From: Brevundimonas sp.
Lineage (GTDB): Bacteria > Pseudomonadota > Alphaproteobacteria > Caulobacterales > Caulobacteraceae
DNA length: 64,000 bases
Direction: 5' to 3'
Assembly (NCBI RefSeq): GCF_029945885.1
Contig: NZ_JAQSDK010000004.1
Coordinates: forward strand, 186,001-250,000
Below are positions 16,567 through 26,153 of the stretch, piece after piece. The notes beneath the pieces were generated by a model that saw only the letters and a program-made list of their open reading frames with translations, did no database searches and was not told the origin of the DNA. Each line of letters starts with the position of its first letter. The first letter of the stretch is position 1. Both the position numbers and the translations under genes were made by a program.

Positions 16567-18354
16567 ATGTTCATGGAAGGTGAGGTGAACTGGGTTCTGC
16601 TGTTGGGCGGCACATGTGCCGTGCTGGCGGCGATTACCCTGGTCTCCCTCTGGTTCGCCCTGACCCACCGCGTGCGGCACGTCAGCACCAGTGACCAGCT
16701 GGACATGGTCCAGAAGGTCGCCGAGGCCGCCGACCGCCGGCTGCTGGAAACCCTGAACGCCATTCCGGTCGCCCTGGTCGAGACCGACCGGGCCGGGAAA
16801 TTCGTCTTCGCCAACCGGGCCGCCCACCAACTGCTGGGACGGCGCGACGCCGAACTGATCGGCCTGCGGTTCCATTCCGCCACCTGGGGCATCACCTATC
16901 CCGACGGCCGTCCCGTGCCGCCCGACCTGCTGCCCAGCGCCCGGGCCCTACGCGGCCAGACGGTCAAGGGGTTCCAGCATCTGATGGCCAATCCGGCGAC
17001 CCGCCGCAAAATGCTGGTCTCGGTCACCGCCATGCCGATCGAGGACACGCGCGGCGAGGTGACCGGTTCGATCGCCGCCATCGTCGAGACCGAAAGCCTG
17101 ACCCAGCCCGAGCCCGCCCCGGTCGAGATGATCGAGGTCCCGGTCGCCCCGTCCGATCCGTTGACCCGTCGCGTGTTCGAGGCCGCTTCCAGCGCCCTGG
17201 TGGTGGTGGATGCCGACGGCCGGATACGGGAAGCCAACCGGACCGCCCTCGGTGTGCTGGACACGGTCGCCGACCTGACCGGCCAGGCCTTTGTTGATGT
17301 CTTCCTCGACGCGGCCGACCGGGTCTCCGGCCAGGCGGTCCTGCAGGCGGCTGTCACGGGCAGGGAGGTGAACGACCCGATCCTGTCCGGGATGGAGTCG
17401 GACCGTCCGGTCCGCTGGTCCCTGTTGCCCTTGCTGAATGAGGCCGGCGTGCCGGACGCCGTGCTTCTGGCCGGCGAACGGGCCGAGGGCCGCGGCGAGG
17501 CGGATGCGGCGGCGGCGGCGGCGGCGACGGTGGAGGTCGTGACGGCCGAGGCGGCTGATCGCGAGGCGGCGCTGGTGGCCGAGGCTGTTGCGGCCCGTCA
17601 TGCGGCGGATCAGGCCCGTGCCGAGGCTGTGGCTGCCCATGAGGCCGCTCGCAAGGTCGAGGCCGATGCCCGCGCCGAACTGGAGGGGGGTCGCCGCATG
17701 GAGAGCGTCGGCCGGCTGACCGGCGGTGTGGCGCATGATTTCAACGCCCTGCTCGGCGTGATGACCGGGGCCCTGGACATGATGTTGCGCCAGGCCGACG
17801 ATCCGGGACGGATCCGGCGACTGGGCCAGGCCGCCCTGGCGGCGGGCCGCAAGGGCGAATTGCTGACGCGGCGGCTGACCGCCTTCTCCCAGGGCGACGA
17901 TTCGCCGGTGTTGCAGGTGCTGGACGCGGGCGTGCTGTTGCGCGGTCTCGAGGGCAAGCTGCGCGACCAGGCCGGTTCGGGCATCGACCTGATGATCGAG
18001 GGGCCGTCGGAAGAGGTCCGGGTCCGTCTGGATCCGGTCGCCTTTGACGGCGCGGTCCGGGCCCTGCTCGCCAATGCGATCGAGGCCCTCGACGGTCGGG
18101 GTTCGGTCGCGGTGCGGCTGGAGGCCCTGATGGAGGGCGGGGTGCGGCTGAGCGTGCGGGATTCCGGTCCCGGCATGGACGCCGAACTCGCGGCCCGCGC
18201 GGTCGAACCCTTCTTCACGACCAAGGAGGGGGCCGCCGGTCTGGGCCTGTCCCAGGCCTATGCCTTCGCGCGCCAGTCCGGCGGGGTCCTGTCGATCGAC
18301 AGCCGTCCCGGTGACGGGGCCGAGGTGGCCATCACCCTGCCTGCCAGCGCCTGA
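16567..18354 (+). CDS. Membrane-anchored PAS sensor histidine kinase
   Basis: About 595 aa. The order is one N-terminal membrane helix (about 8-26), a PAS domain (about 55-180), a second PAS domain (about 205-300), an Ala/Glu-rich coiled coil (about 315-380), then dimerisation and ATPase domains. The phospho-acceptor His is in GGVAHDFNALLG, the N-box is ANAIEALDG, and G-boxes are DSGPGMD and GAAGLGLSQ. The H-box is NtrB/PdhS-like. No receiver domain is fused and no response regulator lies next to it. ATG 16567 is preferred over an in-frame upstream codon because it directly precedes the membrane helix. Confidence 0.88.
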   Translation: MFMEGEVNWVLLLGGTCAVLAAITLVSLWFALTHRVRHVSTSDQLDMVQKVAEAADRRLLETLNAIPVALVETDRAGKFVFANRAAHQLLGRRDAELIGLRFHSATWGITYPDGRPVPPDLLPSARALRGQTVKGFQHLMANPATRRKMLVSVTAMPIEDTRGEVTGSIAAIVETESLTQPEPAPVEMIEVPVAPSDPLTRRVFEAASSALVVVDADGRIREANRTALGVLDTVADLTGQAFVDVFLDAADRVSGQAVLQAAVTGREVNDPILSGMESDRPVRWSLLPLLNEAGVPDAVLLAGERAEGRGEADAAAAAAATVEVVTAEAADREAALVAEAVAARHAADQARAEAVAAHEAARKVEADARAELEGGRRMESVGRLTGGVAHDFNALLGVMTGALDMMLRQADDPGRIRRLGQAALAAGRKGELLTRRLTAFSQGDDSPVLQVLDAGVLLRGLEGKLRDQAGSGIDLMIEGPSEEVRVRLDPVAFDGAVRALLANAIEALDGRGSVAVRLEALMEGGVRLSVRDSGPGMDAELAARAVEPFFTTKEGAAGLGLSQAYAFARQSGGVLSIDSRPGDGAEVAITLPASA

Positions 18355-18426
18355 GGCCCGACGACCCGGGTCTGGTCTCGACCCCGAAACAGTGGTTAGC
18401 CTTGTCCCGAAACGGGAGGTTCAACC

Positions 18427-18894
18427 ATGAAACTGCTGCGCTTCATCCTCGTCCTGGTCGTCATTGCCTATGCCGGCTGGCTGGCCTGGCCGATCGTGTC
18501 CCCCTTCCTTGAGGGGGCCTCCCCCGGGGCCGCCGCGATGCGGGCCGGTGCCGAGGCTGCGGGCGGAGGCCTGCCCACCGCCGTGCTCTGGATCGCTGCA
18601 GCGGTCCTGTATCTGGTGGCGGCCCTGATGCTGGGGGCGGGCAACCCCAGGGCGGCGATCGCCTATTTCCTCGGCTTCATCGCGGATGCGGCCCTGCGAC
18701 TGGCACTCGACAGCGGGGGGAGCGGCAGCGACATCGCCGCCCGCTCGGCCGAGGCTGTCGGCCCGGCCACATCCGGTCTCGGGATCGATCCAGCCTGGCT
18801 GGTGCTGGCCATCCTGCTGGTTGTGGGCGTTCTGGTCGTGCTGGCCAGTCGTCGCCGGCGTCGGGTCCGGACCCCGGGACAGCTGACGATCTGA
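18427..18894 (+). CDS. Small hypothetical membrane protein
   Basis: 155 aa, not recognised. It has three predicted membrane helices: an N-terminal one (LLRFILVLVVIAYAGW), a central one (VLWIAAAVLYLVAALMLGAG) and a C-terminal one (LVLAILLVVGVLVVLASRR), ending in an Arg-rich tail RRRRRVRTPG. A GGGAGG site precedes ATG 18427. The short hairpin TCCCG-AAA-CGGGA overlaps that site and could affect translation. It lies between the PAS kinase and lpdA. Confidence 0.75.
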   Translation: MKLLRFILVLVVIAYAGWLAWPIVSPFLEGASPGAAAMRAGAEAAGGGLPTAVLWIAAAVLYLVAALMLGAGNPRAAIAYFLGFIADAALRLALDSGGSGSDIAARSAEAVGPATSGLGIDPAWLVLAILLVVGVLVVLASRRRRRVRTPGQLTI

Positions 18895-18967
18895 GGCGGC
18901 GATCCGACCTGTTGCGCAGCGCAACCCTGTTTGATCGCCTCCGGGACGCCTATATCGGCTGTGACAG

Positions 18968-18996
18968 TTGACGCCCGCAGGGCGGACGCTAGGTTC
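18968..18996 (+). promoter_or_regulatory. Putative housekeeping promoter of lpdA
   Basis: TTGACGC (18968-18974) is a perfect match to the Caulobacter sigma-73 -35 element and is followed after 13 nt by GCTAGGTTC (18988-18996), close to GCTANAWC. A transcript would begin about 35 nt upstream of the lpdA start. Confidence 0.6.
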
Positions 18997-19037
18997 CGCG
19001 CGCTCCCCCCGCGCCCGTTCGAGACCCAGAGGATTTC

Positions 19038-20444
19038 ATGGCCGAAGCCAATTCGTATGACGTCATCATCATCGGTGGCGGACCGGGTGGCTACAATGCC
19101 GCGATCCGCGCCGGCCAGCTGGGGATGACCGCAGCCTGTATCGAGATGCGCGACACCCTCGGGGGGACCTGCCTTAATGTCGGCTGCATGCCGTCCAAGG
19201 CCCTGCTGCACGCCTCCGAAATGTATGAGGCCGCCAATACCGAGTTCGCCACCCTGGGTATCGAGGTCAGCCCCAAGCTGAACCTGGTCCAGATGATGAA
19301 ACAGAAGGCCGAAAGCGTGGAGGCCCTGACCAAGGGCATCGAATTCCTGTTCAAGAAGAACAAGGTCGACTGGATCCGCGGCCGTGGCCGCATCACCGGC
19401 CCGGGCAGGGTCGAGGTCACCGCCGCCGATGGCAAGACCACCACACTGTCGGGCAGGAACATCGTCATCGCCACCGGCTCCGAGCCGACCCCGTTGCCGG
19501 GCGTGTCTTTCGAGGCCGGCAAGGTCATCGACTCGACCGGCGGCCTGTCGCTGTCGGCGGTACCCAAACACCTGATCGTCATCGGGGCCGGGATCATCGG
19601 CCTGGAGCTGGGTTCGGTCTGGCGTCGCCTCGGGGCCGAGGTCACGGTGGTTGAATATCTGCCGCGTATCAGTCCCGGCATGGACAGCGACCTGGCCAAG
19701 GCCTTCCAGCGCGTCCTGACCAAACAGGGTATGACCTTCAAGCTGGGCTCAAGGGTCACGGGAGCCAAATCGGGCAAGGACGGCGTCGAACTGACCGTCG
19801 AGCCGGCCGCCGGCGGGGCCGCCGAGACGCTGAAGGGCGATGTGGTCCTGGTGGCCATCGGCCGCCGTCCGTATACGGACGGACTCGGTCTGGAGACGGT
19901 CGGGCTGGAGCCGGACAAGCGCGGTGTCATCGGCAATGATCATTTCCGTACCGGCAAGGACGGGGTCTGGGTCATCGGCGACGTCACCACCGGTCCGATG
20001 TTGGCCCACAAGGCCGAGGAGGACGCGGTCGCCGTGATCGAACTGATCGCCGGCAAGGCCGGACACGTCGACTACAACCTGGTGCCGAGCGTGGTCTATA
20101 CGTCGCCGGAAGTGGCCTGGGTCGGTCAGAGCGAAGACCAGTTGAAGGCCGACGGGGTCGCCTACAAGGTTGGCAAATTCCCGTTCAGCGCCAACAGCCG
20201 CGCCAAGATCAATCATGAGACCGAGGGTTATGCCAAGGTGCTGGCCGACGCGACGACCGACCGGATCCTCGGGGTGCACATCCTCGGCCCCCAGGCCGGC
20301 GAGATGATCGGCGAGGCCTGTCTGGCCATGGCCTTCGGCGGGGCGTCGGAAGACATCGCCCGCACCAGCCATGCCCACCCGACCCGGTCCGAGGCCGTCA
20401 AACAGGCGGCCATGGGCGTCGAGAACTGGACCATGCAGGCCTGA
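19038..20444 (+). CDS. lpdA: Dihydrolipoyl dehydrogenase (E3)
   Basis: 468 aa flavoprotein. The FAD loop is GGGPGGYNAA (13-22), the redox disulfide is Cys45/Cys50 in GGTCLNVGC, the NAD loop is GAGIIGLELG, and the C-terminal catalytic His-Glu pair is in SHAHPTRSE. It reoxidises dihydrolipoamide in the pyruvate, 2-oxoglutarate or branched-chain complexes. No lipoyl domain is fused and no E1/E2 genes are adjacent, so it probably serves complexes encoded elsewhere. An AGAGGA site precedes ATG 19038. Its last 47 bp overlap the end of the convergent next gene. Confidence 0.96.
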   Translation: MAEANSYDVIIIGGGPGGYNAAIRAGQLGMTAACIEMRDTLGGTCLNVGCMPSKALLHASEMYEAANTEFATLGIEVSPKLNLVQMMKQKAESVEALTKGIEFLFKKNKVDWIRGRGRITGPGRVEVTAADGKTTTLSGRNIVIATGSEPTPLPGVSFEAGKVIDSTGGLSLSAVPKHLIVIGAGIIGLELGSVWRRLGAEVTVVEYLPRISPGMDSDLAKAFQRVLTKQGMTFKLGSRVTGAKSGKDGVELTVEPAAGGAAETLKGDVVLVAIGRRPYTDGLGLETVGLEPDKRGVIGNDHFRTGKDGVWVIGDVTTGPMLAHKAEEDAVAVIELIAGKAGHVDYNLVPSVVYTSPEVAWVGQSEDQLKADGVAYKVGKFPFSANSRAKINHETEGYAKVLADATTDRILGVHILGPQAGEMIGEACLAMAFGGASEDIARTSHAHPTRSEAVKQAAMGVENWTMQA

Positions 20445-21510
20445 CCGGCGGCGTCTGGCTCGCCGGTCGGTTCAGCGCGCGGGTCGGGGCCGGGCGACGG
20501 CCGGTGAAGGCCACGGCATTGTCCGGGAAGTCCAGGGTCACCTCGTGGAAGCGGCTGAGCACGTCGGCCCCCAACAGCAGGGCCGGCCGATCCGCCATTT
20601 CGAGGGTCTCGAAACAGTGAAGGTCGGCGAACAGCAGGGGGGTTGAGCCCAGCCGGGTCAGGCCCAGCCTGAGATCGTCGACCTGCAGCAGGTCAGCGTT
20701 CAGCCGCTGTCCCGTCACCCCATAGACCCGCACCGGTCGGGGGGCGCGTCGCCGGTCCGGATTGCGGGCCGAGATCGCCCGGCTGAGCGCCAGATTGCCG
20801 ATTGAATACTGGGCCCCGCTGTCGACGAAGGCCGAGGTTGTCTGCCCGTCGACCTGCACCTGGGTCAGGACCAGCTGGCCATAGCGCCCCCGGACGGTAT
20901 TCATACGGCCCCTGCGGATGCGTGAGCCGGTCTGGACGTCCCCGCCCAGGACAATCCGAACCCCGCGCAGGGTCAGGGTGGCGGTGCGGCGCGCCACGTC
21001 GAACATCAGGCGGAAACGGCTCAGGACATCAAGGCCGATCAGGCCGTCTGCGCCCAGTTGATCGCGCTGGAACACCGGGCACTGCAGCTGCGGAAAGCCC
21101 ATGCCGTTCAGGTCCAGCCGCTCGACCCTGACCGTGCGGGCCATGGCCGCTTCGGTGATGCCGTGGACCAACACCGGGTCACCGGCCGGCAGGCCCAGGC
21201 GATCGGCGACCGTATCGGCGATCGAGGTTGTGCCTGCCCCGGTGTCGATCACAAAGACAAAGGGGCCCTGTCCGTTGATATAGACCCGGGCTCCGACCCG
21301 GTTGAACAGATTGGTCAGCAGGCGGATTTCGGCGACATCGGCGGCGGGCGCGAGCGGCACGGCCTCCCGGGGCCCGTTGTCCTGGGCCCAGACGGGCGCG
21401 CCGCCGAATCCCCCAAACGTCGCACCGAGCCCGGCGAGCAGGAGTCTGCGATCAGGTCCTGGTGTTCGATCGACGGTCAGGGCGGACTCCCCGGCGGTTT
21501 CGATCGTCAT
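20398..21510 (-). CDS. Twin retropepsin-like aspartic protease, exported
   Basis: 370 aa. Two retropepsin-type half-domains in one chain, each with its own catalytic aspartate: VIDTGAGTTSI (Asp89) and FVDSGAQYSIG (Asp230). Each is followed by a GLIGLDVL / LLGADVL motif typical of the hydrophobic-hydrophobic-Gly segment of aspartic proteases. An Arg-Arg plus hydrophobic N-terminus (PDRRLLLAGLGATFGG, ending APVWAQ) looks like a Tat-type signal. Retroviral proteases are homodimers, so this may work as an internal pseudo-dimer (inference). The 3' end overlaps lpdA by 47 bp; the last ~25 residues are low-complexity. Confidence 0.82.
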   Translation of the reverse strand: MTIETAGESALTVDRTPGPDRRLLLAGLGATFGGFGGAPVWAQDNGPREAVPLAPAADVAEIRLLTNLFNRVGARVYINGQGPFVFVIDTGAGTTSIADTVADRLGLPAGDPVLVHGITEAAMARTVRVERLDLNGMGFPQLQCPVFQRDQLGADGLIGLDVLSRFRLMFDVARRTATLTLRGVRIVLGGDVQTGSRIRRGRMNTVRGRYGQLVLTQVQVDGQTTSAFVDSGAQYSIGNLALSRAISARNPDRRRAPRPVRVYGVTGQRLNADLLQVDDLRLGLTRLGSTPLLFADLHCFETLEMADRPALLLGADVLSRFHEVTLDFPDNAVAFTGRRPAPTRALNRPASQTPPVRPAWSSSRRPWPPV

Positions 21511-21549
21511 GTTAAGCCGGGTTTCGGCCCGATGGCGAATCCGCGACGG

Positions 21550-22479
21550 TCAGGCGCGCGGGTGGGCGGCCGCATAGGCCCCCATCAGCCGTTCAGCGTC
21601 GACGGCCGTATATTTCTGGGTCGTCGACAGGCTGGCATGGCCCAGCAGTTCCTGGATGATGCGCAGGTCCGCGCCCGCCCCCAACAGGTGGGTGGCGAAG
21701 CTGTGGCGCAGGGCGTGGGGCGTGGCGCTGTCGGGCAGGCCCAGCCGCCCCCGCAGGGTCTGGACCGTGGCCTGGACGTGGCGCGGGCTCAGCGGCCCGC
21801 CCCGGCGCGCCCGGAACAGGGCGTCGGACGGCTGCAGTGGAAACGGCACCAGGGCCAGATAGGCGTCCACCGCCGTGCGCACGACCGGCAGGACCGGCAC
21901 CAGCCGCGTCTTGCCGCCCTTGCCGGTGATGCGCAGGGTCTCCGGCACCGGAGCGTCGGCCCGGGTCAGGGACAGGCCTTCCGAAATTCGCAGGCCGCAG
22001 CCGTACAACAGGGTCAGGACCGCCCGGTCGCGGGCCGCCTCCCACGGGGGCAGGTCGGGATCGGCCTGCGGTTCGTGCAACAGGCCGCGCGCCTGGTCCT
22101 CGGTGATCGGCCGCGGCAGGGACGGTTTGACGCGCGGGCCGCGCACCAGGGCGACCATCGGGGACGGGGTGTCCAGTCGGCGGTCGAGAAACCCGTGCAA
22201 GGTGCGGATCGCCGACAGGGTCTGGCTCAGGGACCGGGCGTTCAGCGGATGATCGCCGCCGCGACGCTCGGCCAGATGGGCGCGAACCTCGGCGGCCGTG
22301 ACCGTGCCCAGGTCCGCGAGGCGCTGGGCCGCGCCGCGATGCCGTTCGAGGAAGGCCAGATACTGCCGTCCGATATGGCCATAGGCCTCCAGCGTCCGCG
22401 GCGACAGCCGCCGTTCGTGGGCCAGATGTTCGAGCCAGGCCGACAGGGCGGCGGCGGCGGTCAGTTCAGGATGGGCCAT
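21550..22479 (-). CDS. xerC: Tyrosine recombinase XerC
   Basis: 309 aa. The N-terminal SAM-like domain (LEHLAHERRLSPRTLEAY) is followed by a catalytic domain with Arg in GLRISEGLSL, Lys in KGGKTRLVPV, His-x-x-Arg in HALRHSFATH, the second His in LLGHASL and the nucleophile Tyr in TQKYTAV. With XerD it resolves chromosome dimers at dif. The DUF484 gene directly upstream is the classical XerC neighbour. ATG 22479 overlaps the DUF484 end by 19 bp, so the two are coupled. It is core machinery, not a phage integrase. Confidence 0.93.
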   Translation of the reverse strand: MAHPELTAAAALSAWLEHLAHERRLSPRTLEAYGHIGRQYLAFLERHRGAAQRLADLGTVTAAEVRAHLAERRGGDHPLNARSLSQTLSAIRTLHGFLDRRLDTPSPMVALVRGPRVKPSLPRPITEDQARGLLHEPQADPDLPPWEAARDRAVLTLLYGCGLRISEGLSLTRADAPVPETLRITGKGGKTRLVPVLPVVRTAVDAYLALVPFPLQPSDALFRARRGGPLSPRHVQATVQTLRGRLGLPDSATPHALRHSFATHLLGAGADLRIIQELLGHASLSTTQKYTAVDAERLMGAYAAAHPRA

Positions 22480-23168
22480 CGTTCGGCCGTGCGTTCGACG
22501 ACCCGGGCGATGAAGGCCACCAGTTCGCAGCCCATCTCCGGCGTAAAACCGTCCGCCTCGGCCGAGGCGAAGGCGCACAGGGCCGGGCGGCTGGTGGCGT
22601 CAGCCCCGGGAAAATGGGGGGTCATGCGGATCAGGGCGACCGATTTCACCTCGGCGTCCGGGGCGCTGAACAGGTCGAGTTCGTCAAAATGGGGGCCCAG
22701 CCAGGTCAGGCCATGGTCGCCCAGCAGGCCGTCGACACCGCCGGCTTCAAGACTACGCCAGCCGAAGGGAACGCCGCCGGGCTTTTCCACGGCAATGGCG
22801 GCCCCGGCCAGGCCGAAACGCCCTTGTGCCACCGCGTCGAGCCGGCGGGCGAGATCCGACGGATTGCGGGCTTCCAGCAGGTCGAGGGCGGCGACATGGG
22901 TCTGGGTCTGGGCGGCGAAATTGGCGCGGGCCACGGCCTCGATCCGCTTGCGGGCGTCGGCCTCGCGCTCGGCGGCGGCCTCCAGCCGGGTCAGGGCGGC
23001 CCGGCCGAACTCGACGACATTGCGGCCGTGCGGCTTCAGACCGATCTCTTCCAGCAGGGTCCGGTCGTCGAGCAGGAAATGCGGATGGGCCTGCAGCCAG
23101 GTGCGGATTTCCGGCCAGTGCGGCGCGTCGGTCTCGACGTCCGGAAAAAGATCAGGCGTACCGTTCAA
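22461..23168 (-). CDS. DUF484 family protein
   Basis: 235 aa. It has an N-terminal helical segment with LQAHPHFLLDDRTLLEEIGL, a coiled coil (AALTRLEAAAEREADARKRIEAV split by an Asn) and a GAF-like C-terminal domain, as in the DUF484 (YigA) family that accompanies xerC. The function is unknown. TTG at 23168 is favoured because GGGAGAG lies 6 nt upstream; the frame stays open further up but has no better site. Confidence 0.85.
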   Translation of the reverse strand: MNGTPDLFPDVETDAPHWPEIRTWLQAHPHFLLDDRTLLEEIGLKPHGRNVVEFGRAALTRLEAAAEREADARKRIEAVARANFAAQTQTHVAALDLLEARNPSDLARRLDAVAQGRFGLAGAAIAVEKPGGVPFGWRSLEAGGVDGLLGDHGLTWLGPHFDELDLFSAPDAEVKSVALIRMTPHFPGADATSRPALCAFASAEADGFTPEMGCELVAFIARVVERTAERWPILN

Positions 23169-23202
23169 CAAGATCTCTCCCGGAACCCCGTCAGGGGCGC
23201 GA

Positions 23203-23856
23203 TTACAGAATCGACTGACCGGTCTTGCCCCAGTCCGCCAGGAAGGCATCAAGACCCTTGTCGGTTAACGGGTGCTTGATCAGGGCCTTGAAGGTTTCGG
23301 CGGGCAGGGTGGCGGCGTCGGCCCCGGCCAGGGCGGCGGCCGTGACCTGTTCGGGATTGCGCAGCGAGGCGGCCAGGATTTCGGTGCTGAAATCATGGAT
23401 GTCGAACAGGGTGCGGATGTCGTCCAGCAGGCCGATTCCATCAGCGCCGACATCTTCCAGCCGGCCGACGAAGGGCGAGACGAAGGTCGCCCCGGCCTTG
23501 GCGGCCAGCAGGGCCTGGGCGGCCGAGAAACACAGGGTGACGTTGGTGCGGATACCCTTGTCGGCAAACACCCGCGTCGCCCGCAGTCCGTCCCAGGTCA
23601 GGGGCAGTTTGACCACGACATTGGAGGCGATGGCGGCCAGTTTCTCGCCCTCGCGCACCATGGTCTCGAAATCGGTCGCCACGGCCTCGGCGGAGATCGG
23701 CCCCTCGACGAGGGCGCAAATCTCGGCGATGACCTCGGCGATGTTACGACCGGATTTGGCGATCAGCGAAGGATTGGTGGTAACGCCGTCCACCATGCCC
23801 GTGGGGACCATGTCCTTGATGACGGCGACGTCGGCTGTGTCGAGGAAGAGTTTCAT
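23203..23856 (-). CDS. fsa: Fructose-6-phosphate aldolase / transaldolase (small TalC type)
   Basis: 217 aa, the size of the single-domain TalC/FSA family. The N-terminus [10 protein letters not shown], the [11 protein letters not shown] loop and the Schiff-base Lys in [12 protein letters not shown] are diagnostic. It catalyses a transaldolase or fructose-6-phosphate aldolase reaction on the TIM-barrel fold. ATG 23856 is clear. It is divergent from priA, with only 30 bp between the starts, so promoters must overlap. The upstream minus-strand frame stays open for hundreds of codons antisense to priA but is only a high-GC artefact. Confidence 0.94.
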   Translation of the reverse strand: MKLFLDTADVAVIKDMVPTGMVDGVTTNPSLIAKSGRNIAEVIAEICALVEGPISAEAVATDFETMVREGEKLAAIASNVVVKLPLTWDGLRATRVFADKGIRTNVTLCFSAAQALLAAKAGATFVSPFVGRLEDVGADGIGLLDDIRTLFDIHDFSTEILAASLRNPEQVTAAALAGADAATLPAETFKALIKHPLTDKGLDAFLADWGKTGQSIL

Positions 23857-23886
23857 GCCGCTGGTTCTAGCCGAGGGGGACAGACA

Positions 23887-26049
23887 GTGAAAGTCGCCTC
23901 CGTGCTCATTCCCCTGCCGGTGGCCGAGGCCTTTGACTATGAGGTGCCCGCGGACCTGGCGCTGGAGCGCGGGGATCAGGTCTCTGTGCCGCTGGGCCCG
24001 CGCCTGATCCGCGGCATTGTCGTCGAGGTGCGCGAGACTACCGGATCGAACCGGCGGCTCAAGCCCGTGGCGGCGCTGGTTGATGATCCGCGCCTGCCGC
24101 CCCGGACTGTCGACTTCGTCGAATGGGCCGCGCGCTGGACCCTGAGTCCGCCCGGCGAGATGGCCGCCGCCGCCCTCAAGGGGCTGCGCGCCCCGCGACC
24201 GCGCCCGGAGCGCCGCGTGCGACGCATCGGAGAGCGGGAGCCGGGCCGGGCCACCCCGGCGCGAACGGCGGTGCTGGCGGCCCTGGCCGAGACATCGATG
24301 ACGGCCGCCGATCTGACCCGGGTCGCCGGGGTTTCGGCCGGGGTGATCAAGGGTCTGGTCGACGAGGGGGTGCTGGAAACCGTCGAGATCACGGCCGAAA
24401 CCGCCTTTGCTGCACCGGATCCGGACCATGCCCCGGCGACGCTGAACCCGGATCAGGCGGCGGCGGCGGATGCCATCGCCGCGGCCACGGCCCGGGGCGG
24501 CTTCGAGCCCTTCCTGCTGGACGGGGTCACCGGCTCTGGCAAGACCGAGGCCTATCTGGAGGCCGTGGCCCGGACCCTGAGGCGCGACCCGGCGGCCCAG
24601 GTGCTGATCCTGCTGCCTGAAATCGCCCTGACCCAGGACCTGATCGCCCGTATCACCGCCCGGTTCGGCGCGGCCCCGGCCGAATGGCATTCGGGCGTGA
24701 CCCCGCCGCGCCGCCGCCGGGTCTGGGAGGCCGTGGCCGCCGGGACCTGCCCGATCGTCGTCGGGGCCCGCTCGGCCCTGTTCCTGCCCTTTCCGAACCT
24801 GAAGCTGATCATCATCGATGAGGAGCACGACGGCTCGTTCAAACAGGAGGACGGGCTGGTCTATCACGGGCGCGACCTGGCCGTGGCCCGGGCGCGGATC
24901 GAAGGGGCAACGGTGGTCCTGGCCTCGGCCACCCCGTCGCTGGAGACATTGTGGAATGCCCACGGCGGTCGCTACGGCTGGCTGAAGCTGGCGGCGCGGC
25001 ACGGGGCGGCGGTCCTGCCGGATATCGCCCTGCTGGACCTGCGGCAAACCCCGCCCGACCCCCAGACCTGGCTGTCCCAGCCCCTGCGCGAGGCGATCGG
25101 CGAGACCTTCGCCCGCGGCGAGCAGACCCTGCTGTTCCTCAATCGCCGCGGCTATGCGCCGGTGGTGCTGTGCCGGGCCTGCGGCCACCGGCTGACGGCT
25201 CCCGACACCGACAGCTGGCTGGTCGAGCATCGTTATACCGGGCGGCTGGTCTGCCACCTGACCGGCTTTACCATGGCCCGGCCCAAGGCCTGTCCGTCCT
25301 GCGGGGCGGTCGACTCCCTCGTCGCCGTCGGCCCCGGGGTCGAACGGGTCGAGGAGGAGGTGCGCGCCCTGTTCCCCGAGGCCCGCACCGCCGTGTTCAG
25401 TTCGGACACCGTGCCCGATGCGAAATCGGCCCGGGCCCTGATCCAGAGCATGGTCGCGGGTGAGATCGATATTCTCGTCGCCACCCAGGCGGCGGCCAAG
25501 GGTCACAACTTCCCCAACCTGACCCTGGTCGGGGTGGTCGATGCCGATCTCGGCCTGCGCGGCGGTGACCTGCGCGCGGCCGAGCGCACCTTCCAGCTGC
25601 TGACCCAGGCCACCGGCCGGGCCGGCCGGGCCGACCGGCCGGGTCGGGCCCTGCTGCAGACCTGGACGCCCGACCATCCGGTGCTGCAGGCGCTGGCGGC
25701 CGGCGACCGAGACGGCTTCGTCGCCGCCGAACTGGCCGAACGCGAGGCGGCGTCCCTGCCGCCCTACGGCCGGCTGGCGGCCCTGATCCTGTCGGGCGAG
25801 AATGCGGTGGCGGTGGAGACCACGGCCCAGGCCCTGGCCCAGGCCATTCCCAATGCCGAACGGCTGGAGGTCTATGGGCCGGCCGATGCGCCGCTGGGTC
25901 TGATCCGGGGGCGGCGGCGCAAACGGCTGCTGGTGCGGGCCGACCGCGACGTCGACCTGCAGGGCTTCCTGCGCGCCTGGCTGGCCCGGGTGAAGGTGCC
26001 GGGTTCGGTTCGGCTGACCGTCGACGTGGATCCCTATAGTTTTCTTTGA
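23887..26049 (+). CDS. priA: Primosomal protein N' (replication restart helicase PriA)
   Basis: 720 aa. An N-terminal 3'-DNA-binding domain ([19 protein letters not shown]) and a winged-helix segment precede helicase lobes with Walker A GVTGSGKT (about residue 213) and DEEH (about 311). The zinc region between the lobes holds CRAC and CPSC but reads APDTDS and CHLTGF where many PriA proteins have CPNC and CHHC, so several ligands are missing. PriA reloads the replisome at stalled forks. GTG 23887 has a GAGGGGGAC site and gives the standard N-terminus. Confidence 0.94.
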   Translation: MKVASVLIPLPVAEAFDYEVPADLALERGDQVSVPLGPRLIRGIVVEVRETTGSNRRLKPVAALVDDPRLPPRTVDFVEWAARWTLSPPGEMAAAALKGLRAPRPRPERRVRRIGEREPGRATPARTAVLAALAETSMTAADLTRVAGVSAGVIKGLVDEGVLETVEITAETAFAAPDPDHAPATLNPDQAAAADAIAAATARGGFEPFLLDGVTGSGKTEAYLEAVARTLRRDPAAQVLILLPEIALTQDLIARITARFGAAPAEWHSGVTPPRRRRVWEAVAAGTCPIVVGARSALFLPFPNLKLIIIDEEHDGSFKQEDGLVYHGRDLAVARARIEGATVVLASATPSLETLWNAHGGRYGWLKLAARHGAAVLPDIALLDLRQTPPDPQTWLSQPLREAIGETFARGEQTLLFLNRRGYAPVVLCRACGHRLTAPDTDSWLVEHRYTGRLVCHLTGFTMARPKACPSCGAVDSLVAVGPGVERVEEEVRALFPEARTAVFSSDTVPDAKSARALIQSMVAGEIDILVATQAAAKGHNFPNLTLVGVVDADLGLRGGDLRAAERTFQLLTQATGRAGRADRPGRALLQTWTPDHPVLQALAAGDRDGFVAAELAEREAASLPPYGRLAALILSGENAVAVETTAQALAQAIPNAERLEVYGPADAPLGLIRGRRRKRLLVRADRDVDLQGFLRAWLARVKVPGSVRLTVDVDPYSFL

Positions 26050-26084
26050 AGCGCTACCGCTCGCGCCACGGGCGCTCGCTGCTT

Positions 26085-26130
26085 GAGCGCCAGGCGGTGT
26101 CGGGTCGGGAGGTCCCGGAGGGCCGACGAC
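26085..26130. repeat. Second copy of intergenic repeat, between priA and the cyclotransferase gene
   Basis: GCGCCAGGC..GTCGGGTCG at 26087-26107 matches 16092-16112 and is followed by palindromic CGGGAGGTCCCG. GTCGG/CCGAC pairing extends the hairpin. It sits between the convergent priA and glutaminyl cyclotransferase genes and could also act as a transcription barrier. Confidence 0.45.
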
Positions 26131-26153
26131 CGCCGCCCGACAGAATGCCGCGG

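Noticed and set aside
21550..22479. Tyrosine recombinase as a sign of a prophage or genomic island
   Set aside because: Length, motifs and the DUF484 neighbour fit chromosomal XerC; no phage genes or att repeats were seen around it.
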